From NCBI RefSeq assembly GCF_014648875.1, contig NZ_BMRY01000007.1, positions 186,001-250,000 of the forward strand: DNA of 64,000 bases, given 5' to 3'. The DNA comes from Streptomyces parvus (GTDB lineage: Bacteria > Actinomycetota > Actinomycetes > Streptomycetales > Streptomycetaceae). Shown piece by piece: positions 55,025 through 63,565 of the stretch. Position 1 is the first letter of the stretch. The number at the start of each line of letters is the position of its first letter. Under the pieces are notes generated by a model. That model ran no database searches. It was given only the letters and a program-made list of their open reading frames with translations, and had not been told where the DNA came from. The translations under genes and the position numbers were made by a program.

Positions 55025-56457
55025 CCGTTTCCATCCCTGAGCTGCCGCTGCTGCATCTGTCGGACGACGAGATGGCCTTGGTCCAGGTGCTGCGCGCGGA
55101 CATGATGCGCGACCGGTGGGCGCTCCAGTTGCGAGACGCCTACTTCAACGGCGAGCAGCTCGTCCGCGACCTGGGGATCAGCATTCCGCCGCAGCTGAAG
55201 GGCCTGCATACGGTCATCGGCTGGCCGCGGGTGGGTGTGGAGTCCCTGGAGGAGCGTCTCGACTTGGAGGCGTTTCGGTGGGCGGATGGCAGGGATTCGT
55301 CGGAGCTGTCGGAGATCGCCGAGGCGAACGACTTGTTCGACGAGTCGTCGCTGGCTCACCTGGATGCTCTGGTGTACGGCCGGGAGTACCTCGCGGTGGG
55401 CTCAGGCACAGATGACTCCCCGCCGCTGATCACTGCCGAGTCGCCGTTGGACATGACGCTGATGTGGGATGCCCGGCTTCGGATGGGCACGGCGGCCCTG
55501 CGCGAGTGCGCGGCCGACAGCTACATCGAGTCGGGCCCTGAAGAGCGGATGCTGGTCCTGTACTTGCCGGATCAGACGGTGATGTGCTTGCCGTCGGAGT
55601 CTGGTGGCTGGGAGGTCATCCACCGGGACAAGCACAACCTGCGCGCGGTGCCGGTGGTGCGGATGGCGAACCGCCAGCGCACCGCGGACCGGGTCGGCAA
55701 GAGCGAGATCACCCCCGAGGTCATGTCGATCACGGATGCGGCTTGCCGCCGACTGATGGGCATGGAGGTGGCGGCGGAGTTCTTCGGGGCTCCGCAGCGG
55801 TACATCCTCGGAGCGAGTGAGTCGGCGTTTCAGGATGCGGATGGTACGGCGAAGTCGGCGTGGGAGACGTACATCGGCCGTGTGCTCGCCTTGGAGCGGG
55901 ACGAGGACGGTGCGGTTCCGACTGTCGGCCAGTTCGCTGCCCATGACCCGACGGGCATGACGAAGATCATTGACCTGTTTGCGCGGATCATGTCCAGCCA
56001 GTTCGGTCTGCCGCCGCACATGCTCGGGTACACCACGGACAACCCGGCTTCCGCGGACGCGATCCGGAGCACCGAGGCGAAGCTGGTAAAGCGATCTGAG
56101 CGCCGCATCCGACGCTTCGGCCGTTCCTGGCAGGACGCGATGCGTCTGGCGCTGTGGGTGCGGGATGGTGAGCCGCCGGACAAGGCTCGTCGTATCGAGA
56201 CGGTGTGGCGGAACCCGGCGACGCCGACGGTGGCCGCGCAGGCGGACGCGACGGTCAAGCTGGTCCAGGCTGGCATTATCCCGGCGGAGTCGGACGTCAC
56301 CCTGGAGATGGCGGGCCTGTCCGAGGGGCAGCGTCAGCGGGTGCGCGCGGATCGTCGCCGCTCCTCTGCTGGTACCGGGCTGATGGACCGCCTGGCTCAG
56401 CTCGACGGCACGGAGAGTGTGCCGTCGGGGGTGACTGATGGCGTCGACGGTCTCTGA
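55021..56457 (+). CDS. portal protein
   Basis: 478 aa, the common SPP1/HK97-like actinophage portal. GLHTVIGWPRVGVESLEERL, the clip and stem region HDPTGMTKIIDLFARIMSSQ (cut), and FGLPPHMLGYTTDNPASADA are typical. Forms the dodecameric DNA gate at one head vertex, docking terminase and connectors. ATG in ATGA overlap; ends 20 bp into the next gene. Confidence 0.9.
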   Translation: MTVSIPELPLLHLSDDEMALVQVLRADMMRDRWALQLRDAYFNGEQLVRDLGISIPPQLKGLHTVIGWPRVGVESLEERLDLEAFRWADGRDSSELSEIAEANDLFDESSLAHLDALVYGREYLAVGSGTDDSPPLITAESPLDMTLMWDARLRMGTAALRECAADSYIESGPEERMLVLYLPDQTVMCLPSESGGWEVIHRDKHNLRAVPVVRMANRQRTADRVGKSEITPEVMSITDAACRRLMGMEVAAEFFGAPQRYILGASESAFQDADGTAKSAWETYIGRVLALERDEDGAVPTVGQFAAHDPTGMTKIIDLFARIMSSQFGLPPHMLGYTTDNPASADAIRSTEAKLVKRSERRIRRFGRSWQDAMRLALWVRDGEPPDKARRIETVWRNPATPTVAAQADATVKLVQAGIIPAESDVTLEMAGLSEGQRQRVRADRRRSSAGTGLMDRLAQLDGTESVPSGVTDGVDGL

Positions 56458-57217
56458 CGGGGACGGTGCCGCAGACCGGTACCGGCGTGCGCAGCGAGGC
56501 TTGACGCGCCTTCTGCTGCGGGACGTCGGCCGGTTGTGGCGTCTGTTCAGCCCGGCCCAGCCAGCGTTGTTCCCGGACTGGCTGGAGGCCGCCAGCGAGG
56601 TGGTCGCCCGGTATGGCGACATGTCGGCGTCGCTGGCGGCTGAGTTCTATGACGCTCAGCGGGCCGATGCTGATGTTGATGGTGCGTTCACGGTGCCGTT
56701 GGCGGATGCCGTTCCGGACCAGGCCGAGGCTTCTCTGCGGTGGGCGACGCACGATGTGTGGCCGGCCGAGGGCGAGGCGGAGGCGGGCCGTGATCCGTTG
56801 GCTTCGCGGTTGGCGGTTGCTGAGCGTCGTACCGAGGCGGTTACGCAGAAGCTGGTTGCGGATCAGGGCCGGGAGACGGTGCGGCGTGCGGTCCGCGAGG
56901 ACCGCCAGGCTGTCGGGTATGCCCGCGCCGCTGCCCTGAAGGCTTGCGCCTTCTGTCGTTTGATGGCCTCCCGCGGGATGGCCTACAAGTCGGCTGGCAC
57001 TGCTGGACGGGATGCCAACGACCGGTTCTCAGGGGATGCGTCGGTGGCCAAGTTCCACGACGACTGTCATTGCGGCATCATCCCCGTTTTCCGCGGGCAG
57101 CGTTTTGAGCTGTCCGCCCATGCGCAGGAGTGGGACCGCTTGTACCGCGAGTACGCGGCCCCATTTCCGGGTGATCAGTTGCGCCGGTTTCGGCGCGCGA
57201 TTGCCGAGCACGGCTGA
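56438..57217 (+). CDS. MuF-like capsid-associated protein, 259 aa
   Basis: ATG overlapping the portal gene. The C-terminal domain has ACAFCRLMASRGMAYKS (about 168-184), a Gly/Asp loop and KFHDDCHCGIIPVF (about 205-218): the Cys/His-rich MuF minor head signature. MuF proteins are packaged near the portal and may be ejected with DNA. Confidence 0.85.
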   Translation: MASTVSDGDGAADRYRRAQRGLTRLLLRDVGRLWRLFSPAQPALFPDWLEAASEVVARYGDMSASLAAEFYDAQRADADVDGAFTVPLADAVPDQAEASLRWATHDVWPAEGEAEAGRDPLASRLAVAERRTEAVTQKLVADQGRETVRRAVREDRQAVGYARAAALKACAFCRLMASRGMAYKSAGTAGRDANDRFSGDASVAKFHDDCHCGIIPVFRGQRFELSAHAQEWDRLYREYAAPFPGDQLRRFRRAIAEHG

Positions 57218-57296
57218 GGCCGTTGCTCATTGATTGATGTGGTCGCCCTGGTGGCGGCCTTTCTCATTTCGACAGCCCCTGGAGGGCCGATTCGTC

Positions 57297-57935
57297 ATGC
57301 CTGAAGAGACCGAGAGTACCGAACAGCAGCAGAGCGAGACCGGCGCTGAGGACACCGTCGAGGAGACGGGAACCGAGGTGGAGGACGGTACGGAGTCCGC
57401 GGAGGCCGCCCAGGAGGCGGACAGCGACGAGGACAAGCCGTTCGACCGGAAGAAGTTCGAGGCTGAGCTGCGGAAGAAAAACAGCGAGGCCGCGAACCTT
57501 CGCAAGCGGCTCAAGGAGCAGGAGCCTCTGCTCGCTGAGCTGCAGAAGCGGAAGGACGCCGAAAAGTCCGACACGGACCGGCTCAACGACCAGCTGACCC
57601 GAGCCCAGGAGCAGATCACCAAAACGCGTCAGCGTCTGGTGCGTTCCCAAGTTCAGGCGCTGGCGATGGCCGGGTTCGCGGACCCGGAGGACGCGGTCGG
57701 CGCGCTGGAGCTCGACTCGTACATCGACTCTGACGGTGACATCGACGAGGCGGCCATCAAGGCGGACCTCGACGCGCTCTTGGAGCGCAAGCCGCACTGG
57801 GCGAAGAGCCAGCCCCAGGAGGGCCCGCGGCGTCCCGCACCGGATCGCACACAGGCGTCCGGCGCCAACAAGACCAGGCCCCCCGCCCCTGGCGATGAGT
57901 TCGCCGGGTGGCTCGCACCGCAGCTCAAGCAGTAG
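57297..57935 (+). CDS. capsid scaffold protein
   Basis: 212 aa from the ATG after CTGGAGGGCCGATTCGTC. Extremely acidic N-terminus (EETESTEQQQSETGAEDTVE), long coiled coil around 65-125 (FEAELRKKNSEAANLRKRLK), and a Pro-rich end, the usual layout of phage scaffolds that lie directly before the major capsid gene. Confidence 0.88.
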   Translation: MPEETESTEQQQSETGAEDTVEETGTEVEDGTESAEAAQEADSDEDKPFDRKKFEAELRKKNSEAANLRKRLKEQEPLLAELQKRKDAEKSDTDRLNDQLTRAQEQITKTRQRLVRSQVQALAMAGFADPEDAVGALELDSYIDSDGDIDEAAIKADLDALLERKPHWAKSQPQEGPRRPAPDRTQASGANKTRPPAPGDEFAGWLAPQLKQ

Positions 57936-57956
57936 CTGCGGAGAAGGTAGGACCTC

Positions 57957-58910
57957 ATGGCTACGGCCCCAATCAAGCTCTCTGACGTTCACGCGTCACT
58001 CCTCCCGCGAACGCTGGCGGGCCCCATCTTCGAGAAGTCGGTCGAGCAGTCGGCGGTGATGGCGCTCGCCCGCCCCGCCCCGCTGGCAATCGACGCAACC
58101 ACCTCCGTCCCGATCCCGATGGACGTGCCGACGGCCGACTGGGTCGGCCAGGCGCAGCGGAAGCCGCTGTCGTCCGGCAGTGTCGGCATCAAGGAGATGA
58201 CGGCGAAGAAGCTGGCCGTTCTCATTCCGGTCGCTGAAGAGGTCGTCATGACCAACGCGGGTGGCCTGTGGACGCAGCTCCAGCGCGACCTGCCGACCGC
58301 GTTCGCGCGGGCCTTCGACCACGCGGCGATCCACGGCAAGACAATGAAGGGTGCCACCGGCCCCTTCACCGAGTACCTGACGATGACTTCCAACGCGGTG
58401 GCGCTGGGCACAAATGCTCAGGGCCAGGGCGGCATCTGGGCCGACCTCGTCGAGGGCATGGAACAGGTCATCGACGAGGACTGGGACTACACCGGAACCG
58501 TCGCGGACCACCGGTTGAAGCCGAAGCTTCTCCTCGCAACGGACACCACCGGCCGGCCGATCCTCGTCGACACGCAGACCCCGGGCACGAACATGGCGGC
58601 GGCGGGCACGCTGATCGGGGAGCCGCTGGCTTACTCCCGGTCGGTGTCCGGCAAGCAGCGCCGGCAGTCGGCGTCCAGCGACTCGGGCCTGCGGGCCATC
58701 GGTGGCGACTGGTCGCAGGCGGCCTACGGGGTCGGCATGGACATCACCGTGCGGATCTCGAAGGAAGCGACGTACATCGACGAGGACGACAATGTCGTGT
58801 CGGCGTTCCAGAACAACCTCGTTCTGCTGCTCGCCGAGGCGTACTACGGCTACGTGCAGGGTGACGCGGACGCGTTCGTGAAGTACACCGGCACTCCGAG
58901 CGGTTCCTGA
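57957..58910 (+). CDS. major capsid protein, HK97-fold
   Basis: 317 aa, ATG after GAGAAGGTAGGACCTC. Conserved E-loop/P-domain cues: SVPIPMDVPTADWVGQAQRK, KLAVLIPVAEEVVMTNAG, FARAFDHAAIHGK and a C-terminal strand ITVRISKEATYIDED. No protease gene is adjacent, so assembly probably uses a separate scaffold without delta-domain cleavage. The stop overlaps the glycosyltransferase start by one base. Confidence 0.92.
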   Translation: MATAPIKLSDVHASLLPRTLAGPIFEKSVEQSAVMALARPAPLAIDATTSVPIPMDVPTADWVGQAQRKPLSSGSVGIKEMTAKKLAVLIPVAEEVVMTNAGGLWTQLQRDLPTAFARAFDHAAIHGKTMKGATGPFTEYLTMTSNAVALGTNAQGQGGIWADLVEGMEQVIDEDWDYTGTVADHRLKPKLLLATDTTGRPILVDTQTPGTNMAAAGTLIGEPLAYSRSVSGKQRRQSASSDSGLRAIGGDWSQAAYGVGMDITVRISKEATYIDEDDNVVSAFQNNLVLLLAEAYYGYVQGDADAFVKYTGTPSGS

Positions 58911-59944
58911 TGGCTGCGGTCCCGGCTTCCGCGCCGGGCGGGACCGCCAAGCCGCTGTCGATCGTCGCCCGCGTTCATGCGATGCCGCCGGAGCACAACG
59001 CGGGCGCCGAGCACATGCTCGTGTCGATGCTCCGGCCGCTGGTCGAGCGTGGCCACGACGTGCAGGTGTGGCTGTCCCGGTACGGGAAGGCCCACAAGGA
59101 GTACGAGTACCGCGGCATCCGGGTCATCCCACTGGAGTCCCGCCTGGACTTCCCGACCGCGGTCCGTCGGGCGGACGCCTTGGTGGCGCATCTGGAGACG
59201 GTGCCATCAACGGCCTCCCTGGCCCGCGGATATGGGGTGCCGTTGGTGGTGGTGTGCCACAACACGCATCGGCCGACGTTCCGGGACATGGCCGCTGGGG
59301 GCACTGCGCTGGCGGTGTACAACTCTCGGTGGATGGAGCGGGAGGCGGAGGTGTTCTTCGCCGAGTTCCCGAAGTCCGTGCGCCCTGCGTCCAGCCTGAT
59401 TGTGCGTCCGCCGGTGTTCGCCGAGGACTACGCGACGAAACCCGGCAAGGCAATCACGCTGGTCAACTGCAACCCGGAGAAGGGCGGCAAGGTTTTGAAG
59501 GCCCTCGCCGAGAAGATGCCGGACCAGCAGTTCCTTGCTGTGAAAGGCGCCTACGGGGAGCAGATCCTCCCGGACCTGCTGCCGAACGTGGAGATCGTCG
59601 ACCACGTCCGCGGGGAGGACATGCGGGAGCAGGTGTACGCCCGCACCCGCGTCCTGCTGATGCCGTCTTCCTACGAGTCGTGGGGGCGGGCCGGCGTCGA
59701 GGCGTTGGCGAGCGGCATTCCGGTGGTGGCTCACCCCACCCCGGGGCTCACGGAGTCGCTCGGCGAGGCCGGGGTGTTCGTGGACCGAGAGGACCTGGAC
59801 GGCTATGAGGCGGTTCTCCGGAAGCTACTGACGGCTCCGGAGTACCGGCTGGCGTCGAAGCGGGCGAAGGCCCGGTCTGCGGAGCTGGATCCGGCCGCCG
59901 AGTTGGCAGAGTGGTGCACTGCGATCGAGGGCCTGGCCCACTAG
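58910..59944 (+). CDS. GT4-family glycosyltransferase inserted after the capsid gene
   Basis: 344 aa, GT-B fold. N-terminal acceptor-side RVHAMPPEHNAGAEHMLVSM, C-terminal donor site YESWGRAGVEALASGIPVVA with an E-x7-E pair (about 262-270), and a final EAVLRKLL helix. It is translationally coupled to the major capsid gene and followed directly by head-tail connectors, so glycosylation of capsid or tail protein is the simplest role. Confidence 0.88.
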   Translation: MAAVPASAPGGTAKPLSIVARVHAMPPEHNAGAEHMLVSMLRPLVERGHDVQVWLSRYGKAHKEYEYRGIRVIPLESRLDFPTAVRRADALVAHLETVPSTASLARGYGVPLVVVCHNTHRPTFRDMAAGGTALAVYNSRWMEREAEVFFAEFPKSVRPASSLIVRPPVFAEDYATKPGKAITLVNCNPEKGGKVLKALAEKMPDQQFLAVKGAYGEQILPDLLPNVEIVDHVRGEDMREQVYARTRVLLMPSSYESWGRAGVEALASGIPVVAHPTPGLTESLGEAGVFVDREDLDGYEAVLRKLLTAPEYRLASKRAKARSAELDPAAELAEWCTAIEGLAH

Positions 59945-59953
59945 GAGGTCCCG

Positions 59954-60361
59954 ATGGCGTTCGTGTCCCCGACCGCTGAGCAACTGGGCATGTACCTGGG
60001 GCTTCCGGAAATCGACGGCGACCGGGCTGATTTGCTGATTCAGCAGGCGGTGTCGCTGGCCGAGTCGGTGGTGAAGCCTCTCCCTGAGCAGGCGACTGCT
60101 GTCGTTCTGTCGGTGGCCGGCAGGGCTTACGTGAATCCGCAGCAGGTGTCTTACGAGACGATCGGCCCGATGTCGGTGCAGCGACCGACTGGGTCGGGGG
60201 GCTTGTACCTGACGAAGGCGGACAAGGCGGCGTTGAAGTCGCTGGCGGGTCGTGGTGGTGCGTTCACTGTGGATCCGACGCCGACTTCGGCGGATCCGTC
60301 TCCGACGTGGCCGATTGACGAGACGTACTTCGGTAACGGGTTCGAGCCGGGGTGGTCGTAG
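59954..60361 (+). CDS. head-tail connector, HK97 gp6-like
   Basis: 135 aa, ATG after TAGGAGGTCCCG. Helical N-terminal part (YLGLPEIDGDRADLLIQQAV, SLAESVV) with the typical SYETIGPMSVQRPTGSGGLY and LTKADKAALKSL. Forms the first ring under the portal. Shares its last base with the next gene. Confidence 0.82.
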   Translation: MAFVSPTAEQLGMYLGLPEIDGDRADLLIQQAVSLAESVVKPLPEQATAVVLSVAGRAYVNPQQVSYETIGPMSVQRPTGSGGLYLTKADKAALKSLAGRGGAFTVDPTPTSADPSPTWPIDETYFGNGFEPGWS

Positions 60362-60723
60362 TGCCTGCCCCGTACCCGTATGGGGAGACGGTGCGGATCC
60401 TGCGCACCGGGACGTCTCCGGGGCGTGATCCGCGCGGCCAGCCTCTGCCCGGCCCAGATGAGTCGTTCGACTTGGCTGGGTGTGTGGTGGCTCCCCGTGC
60501 GGAGACTCCGCAGGTGGGTGGGGATCAGCAGCAGGCCCGGGACACGGTCATCGTCGGGTACACGGTGTACGCCCCGCCGGGCAGTGTTGTCCTGACGACG
60601 GACCGGGTTCGGATCCGTGACGAGACGTGCGAGATCACCGGGTTCCCGGGCGACTGGGGCCGGTCTCCGTTCACGGGCACCCGCGGCCCGGTGCAGTTCG
60701 CTGCGGACCGGGTGACCGGTTAA
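60361..60723 (+). CDS. head closure protein, SPP1 gp16-like
   Basis: 120 aa, GTG start. PYGETVRILRTGTSPGRDPR and VVAPRAETPQVGGDQQQARD with VVLTTDRVRIRDETCEITGF are characteristic of head-closure beta-barrels. The stop overlaps the stop of an antisense gene by 3 bp. Confidence 0.82.
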   Translation: MPAPYPYGETVRILRTGTSPGRDPRGQPLPGPDESFDLAGCVVAPRAETPQVGGDQQQARDTVIVGYTVYAPPGSVVLTTDRVRIRDETCEITGFPGDWGRSPFTGTRGPVQFAADRVTG

Positions 60724-61040
60724 CCGCGGGCCTGCTCGACAGCCTCGACCAGCATCGCGGCTGCGTCGTTGGCGCTGTGCCGGATGGACAGGCTGTGCGG
60801 GTCGGATTGGGGCGGTCGCCCTCCGGCCATGAGCCCTTTCTCCTCGATGGCGGGTGCGCTGCCGGGGAGCACGAACTGCACGTAGCCGTGGAAGAGGCGG
60901 GTGGCCGGCTTGAGTCGGGTGCCGGTGACGTCAGCAGCCCGGATTCGGTAGTCGCGTTGCTGCTGGCCGACTTCCTTCTTGGTGATGGTGATCCATTCGC
61001 CGTCGAAGTTGATGGATCCCATGACGCCTTTGACGTGCAT
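60720..61040 (-). CDS. antisense moron gene, DUF4429-like, 106 aa
   Basis: Leftward, from the ATG after AGGGGGCGGC. Sequence GSINFDGEWITITKKEVGQQ then RIRAADVTGTRLKPATRLFH, GYVQFVLPGSA, and a final helix SANDAAAMLVEAVEQ: the PH-like DUF4429 pattern. It lies alone between head-closure and tail genes, against the direction of the whole late operon, so it is probably expressed separately, for example in the resident state. Confidence 0.75.
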   Translation of the reverse strand: MHVKGVMGSINFDGEWITITKKEVGQQQRDYRIRAADVTGTRLKPATRLFHGYVQFVLPGSAPAIEEKGLMAGGRPPQSDPHSLSIRHSANDAAAMLVEAVEQARG

Positions 61041-61068
61041 GCCGCCCCCTGTGTGAGTCGAGGTGGTC

Positions 61069-61401
61069 ATGATGCCCGCGAAGTTCAAGATGTCCAAGAA
61101 GGGTGTCGGGCAGCTGCTCAGGTCTCGGATGATCCAGGCGGACATGCTGGGCCGGGCCGAGGCGATCGAGGATGCGGCTATCGCGATTGCCCCTGTTGGT
61201 GGGCCGTCGGATCCGCACCCTGGCCGGTACAAGGCCGCCTTCACGGTGACGACCACGGCTCGTGGTGGCCGCAGTAAGGACCGGGCGACGGCGACGGTGA
61301 CGAACACCGCCTACTACGCCCGGTGGGTGGAGTACGGCACAGAGAAGGTCCCGGCGCACCATGTGCTGCTGCGGGCCGCTCAGGCTGGCGGTGGTCGCTG
61401 A
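61069..61401 (+). CDS. HK97 gp10-like head-tail joining protein, 110 aa
   Basis: ATG after GAGGTGGTC. DAAIAIAPVGGPSDPHPGRY, YKAAFTV, then YYARWVEYGTEKVPAHHVLL is the signature of gp10-type minor tail/neck proteins. Shares one base with the following gene. Confidence 0.82.
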   Translation: MMPAKFKMSKKGVGQLLRSRMIQADMLGRAEAIEDAAIAIAPVGGPSDPHPGRYKAAFTVTTTARGGRSKDRATATVTNTAYYARWVEYGTEKVPAHHVLLRAAQAGGGR

Positions 61402-61580
61402 TGGCCGCCACGGTGCACGTCACCCCGCTGAACGACCTGATCGAGCACGACACCGACAGCGAAGAACCGTCGTGCGTCTGCGGCCCGCAGACCGTGTCGG
61501 TTGAGGTCGGCGGGCTGATCGCCTGGGCCTACGTCCACGCCTCCCTCGACGGCCGCGAGTTCGAAGAGGAGGTTCCGTGA
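61401..61580 (+). CDS. hypothetical protein, 59 aa
   Basis: ATG one base into the previous stop. EEPSCVCGPQTVSVEVGG and WAYVHASLDGRE are typical of a small conserved protein found at this spot in many actinophages. Function unknown. Confidence 0.68.
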   Translation: MAATVHVTPLNDLIEHDTDSEEPSCVCGPQTVSVEVGGLIAWAYVHASLDGREFEEEVP

Positions 61581-61969
61581 CAGCACTCCTCGACATCGAG
61601 GCGGAACTGATCGGCAGGGCCACCCCGGTATGGCCTGCTGCTGTGGTCCGTGACGAGCTCGACAACAACCTGCTCGCCGAGTTGCCGACGATCCAGTTCG
61701 AGCAGATCCCCGGTGGCAGCGAGGACGGGCTGCGACTTGCCCGCGCCCTCGTCGACACGAACATCTACGCCAGCACCCGGGCCGGGGCTTTCACCTTGGC
61801 CATTGAGGTACACAACTGGCTGACCCGCACAGTGCGGGGCAGCACCAGCGACACGGCCGTGATCGGCCGCGTGGGCTGCCTGATCCTGCCCGCTGTTCGC
61901 CCCTACGAGAACGTTGGTCTCCGTCGCGTTGGCGGCACCTACGAGCTCTTCGTTCACCCGGTCTCCTGA
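61577..61969 (+). CDS. tail terminator-like protein
   Basis: 130 aa, GTG in a 4-bp overlap. ELIGRATPVWPAAVVRDELD, IQFEQIPGGSEDGLRLARAL, VDTNIYASTRAGAFTLA: an alpha/beta fold located just before the tail tube gene, as in lambda gpU/HK97 gp10-like terminators. Confidence 0.75.
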   Translation: MTALLDIEAELIGRATPVWPAAVVRDELDNNLLAELPTIQFEQIPGGSEDGLRLARALVDTNIYASTRAGAFTLAIEVHNWLTRTVRGSTSDTAVIGRVGCLILPAVRPYENVGLRRVGGTYELFVHPVS

Positions 61970-61978
61970 CCGGCTCAT

Positions 61979-62018
61979 AGCCCGCGCCGCGCCCTTCTGT
62001 CCCGCCCGTGCGCGGGCT
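61979..62018. terminator. hairpin before the tail tube gene
   Basis: AGCCCGCGC / GCGCGGGCT 9-bp stem with a long loop, followed by CTTCC. Lies between tail terminator and major tail genes. Confidence 0.45.
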
Positions 62019-62040
62019 CTTCCATGTCTGGAGACTCATC

Positions 62041-62628
62041 ATGGTCAACATCACCCGCGCCGCTGACCTGGCGCTCGTCGGGGCGAACGGTGGGGGGTGG
62101 GTGGCGCCGGTCGGTACGGCGGCGCCTGTGTCTCCGCTCGCCCAGCCCGCTGGCCCGTGGGAGCCGCTGGGGGCCATCTCGGATGACGGTCTGACTTACG
62201 GGTTCGACGAGGACTCGCAGACGTTCACCCCGTGGGGTCTGACGTCGCCGTTCCGTACCCAGATCACCCAGTCGATCCGGACGTTCGGGCTGACGGTGTG
62301 GGAGACGAACCGGGTCATCGTGCAGTCCCTGCAGTACCGGCTGGATGCGGCGGAACTGGAGCCGGACGGCGAGGGGCTGACGAAGTACGCGGAGACCGCC
62401 AGCCCGGTCCCGGACCGGCGGGCGTTCTGGTTCCTCGTCATCGACGGCGACGCCTACAAGGGCTTCTACGTCCCGCAGGGGGAGATCAACGACCGGTCCG
62501 ACGTGACGTTCAAGCAGGACGAGATGTCCGGCTACGAGTGGACGATCACCACGTACCCCGACGAGGCCGGGAACACGGTCTACCACGTCGACAAGCTGCC
62601 CGTGACGCCTGAGTACACGGGCTCCTGA
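62041..62628 (+). CDS. major tail (tube) protein
   Basis: 195 aa, ATG after CTGGAGACTCATC. ISDDGLTYGFDEDSQTFTPW, LRTFGLTVWETNRVIVQSLQ-like segment, and YKGFYVPQGEINDRSDVTFK are typical of actinophage tube subunits. Precedes the frameshifted chaperone pair. Confidence 0.88.
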   Translation: MVNITRAADLALVGANGGGWVAPVGTAAPVSPLAQPAGPWEPLGAISDDGLTYGFDEDSQTFTPWGLTSPFRTQITQSIRTFGLTVWETNRVIVQSLQYRLDAAELEPDGEGLTKYAETASPVPDRRAFWFLVIDGDAYKGFYVPQGEINDRSDVTFKQDEMSGYEWTITTYPDEAGNTVYHVDKLPVTPEYTGS

Positions 62629-62635
62629 GCTGGGT

Positions 62636-62673
62636 GGGCGGGCCATTTCTGCTGGCGCGGGCCCGGCCCGCCC
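62636..62673. terminator. hairpin after the tail tube gene
   Basis: GGGCGGGCC / GGCCCGCCC perfect 9-bp stem; a partial terminator after highly expressed tube genes is common in phages. Confidence 0.5.
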
Positions 62674-62720
62674 GCCCTTCACTCTTCTGCCCGCGCCACA
62701 ATTTGAGGAGGCCCGCGCCG

Positions 62721-63140
62721 ATGGCCGCGAACAGCCGCACCACCACCCGAAGGACCACAACCGCCCGCCCTGCCCGGACGCCCCGCGAGCTCGCCCCTGC
62801 GGTTCGTGAGGACGACTTCGACGACGAGGCCACCCCTGCCGAGGCGCAGGAGATCGAGGCCGAGGGACACTACGTGACGGCGGTCCTCGCCGACGAGGAG
62901 ATCCGCATCGTCCCCCCGGGGGCGTGGCGGCAGTCGTGGCAGACGGCGCTCTCCAACGCGAACTTCCAGTTCTTCGCCGAGCAGGTCGTTCACCCCGACG
63001 ACCTCGACCTGTACTTCGAGATCGACCCCACCAACGACGAGTTCGAGGCGTTCGTCGCGGAGGCCGCCCGGCGCGGCGGTGAGAGCCTGGGGAAATCGCG
63101 TGGACCCGCCGCATCGTCGAGGCGCACGCGGAGGCGGTAG
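62721..63140 (+). CDS. tail assembly chaperone, short (G-like) form
   Basis: 139 aa, ATG after GAGGAGGCCCGCGCCG. A disordered Arg/Thr N-terminus precedes an acidic core (VTAVLADEEIRIVPPGAWRQ, DDLDLYFEIDPTNDEF). Ends shortly after a CTG-GGG-AAA slippery site at 63087-63095. Confidence 0.83.
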   Translation: MAANSRTTTRRTTTARPARTPRELAPAVREDDFDDEATPAEAQEIEAEGHYVTAVLADEEIRIVPPGAWRQSWQTALSNANFQFFAEQVVHPDDLDLYFEIDPTNDEFEAFVAEAARRGGESLGKSRGPAASSRRTRRR

Positions 63141-63547
63141 AGAGCGACCTGTGGCGCTACTACCAGCGCGACTTGCTCGACGTGTACCGCGGCAGCATGT
63201 CCTGGCGGCAGGTACGGGTCCTCATTCAGCACTTGCCGCCTGAGTCGGCAACGATGACCGGCCTGCGGAACGCCCTGACTCCGGAGGAGTACGAGGAGCA
63301 GGCGAAGTCGGGGAAGCCTGAAGAGGGCCGTTGGTCCATGGACCAGCATCTTCTGGCGGGGGTCTCGGATTCGTTGCAGCAGATTCAGTACATCCTCGTG
63401 CGCGCGAATAGTGACAGTAAGGGGCCGAAGCCGAAGCGGCCGGAGCCGATGCGTCGCCCGGGTGTGGGCGGCCCGAAGAAGCGCGACAAGATCAATGAGG
63501 CGCAGGCGGACACCCTCTTCAAGCTGATCAACGGCGGCGCGGCCTGA
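63089..63547 (+). CDS. tail assembly chaperone, T-like extension by -1 frameshift
   Basis: The -1 frame is open from GGGGAAA (63089-63095) and joins ...GGESLG to EIAWTRRIVEAHAEAVESDL, then a helical domain ending INEAQADTLFKLINGGAA. With the upstream 123 codons this gives a gpGT-like fusion of about 275 residues (62721 to 63547). No good start codon lies in the second frame, which supports frameshifting. Needed to guide tape-measure and tube assembly. Confidence 0.82.
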   Translation, partial: GEIAWTRRIVEAHAEAVESDLWRYYQRDLLDVYRGSMSWRQVRVLIQHLPPESATMTGLRNALTPEEYEEQAKSGKPEEGRWSMDQHLLAGVSDSLQQIQYILVRANSDSKGPKPKRPEPMRRPGVGGPKKRDKINEAQADTLFKLINGGAA

Positions 63548-63565
63548 TGCGCGGGAGGAGGCTCC

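Noticed and set aside
60627..61277. 216-codon rightward frame across the antisense DUF4429-like gene
   Set aside because: Starts inside the head-closure gene, no RBS, low-complexity product; the minus-strand protein fits a known fold.
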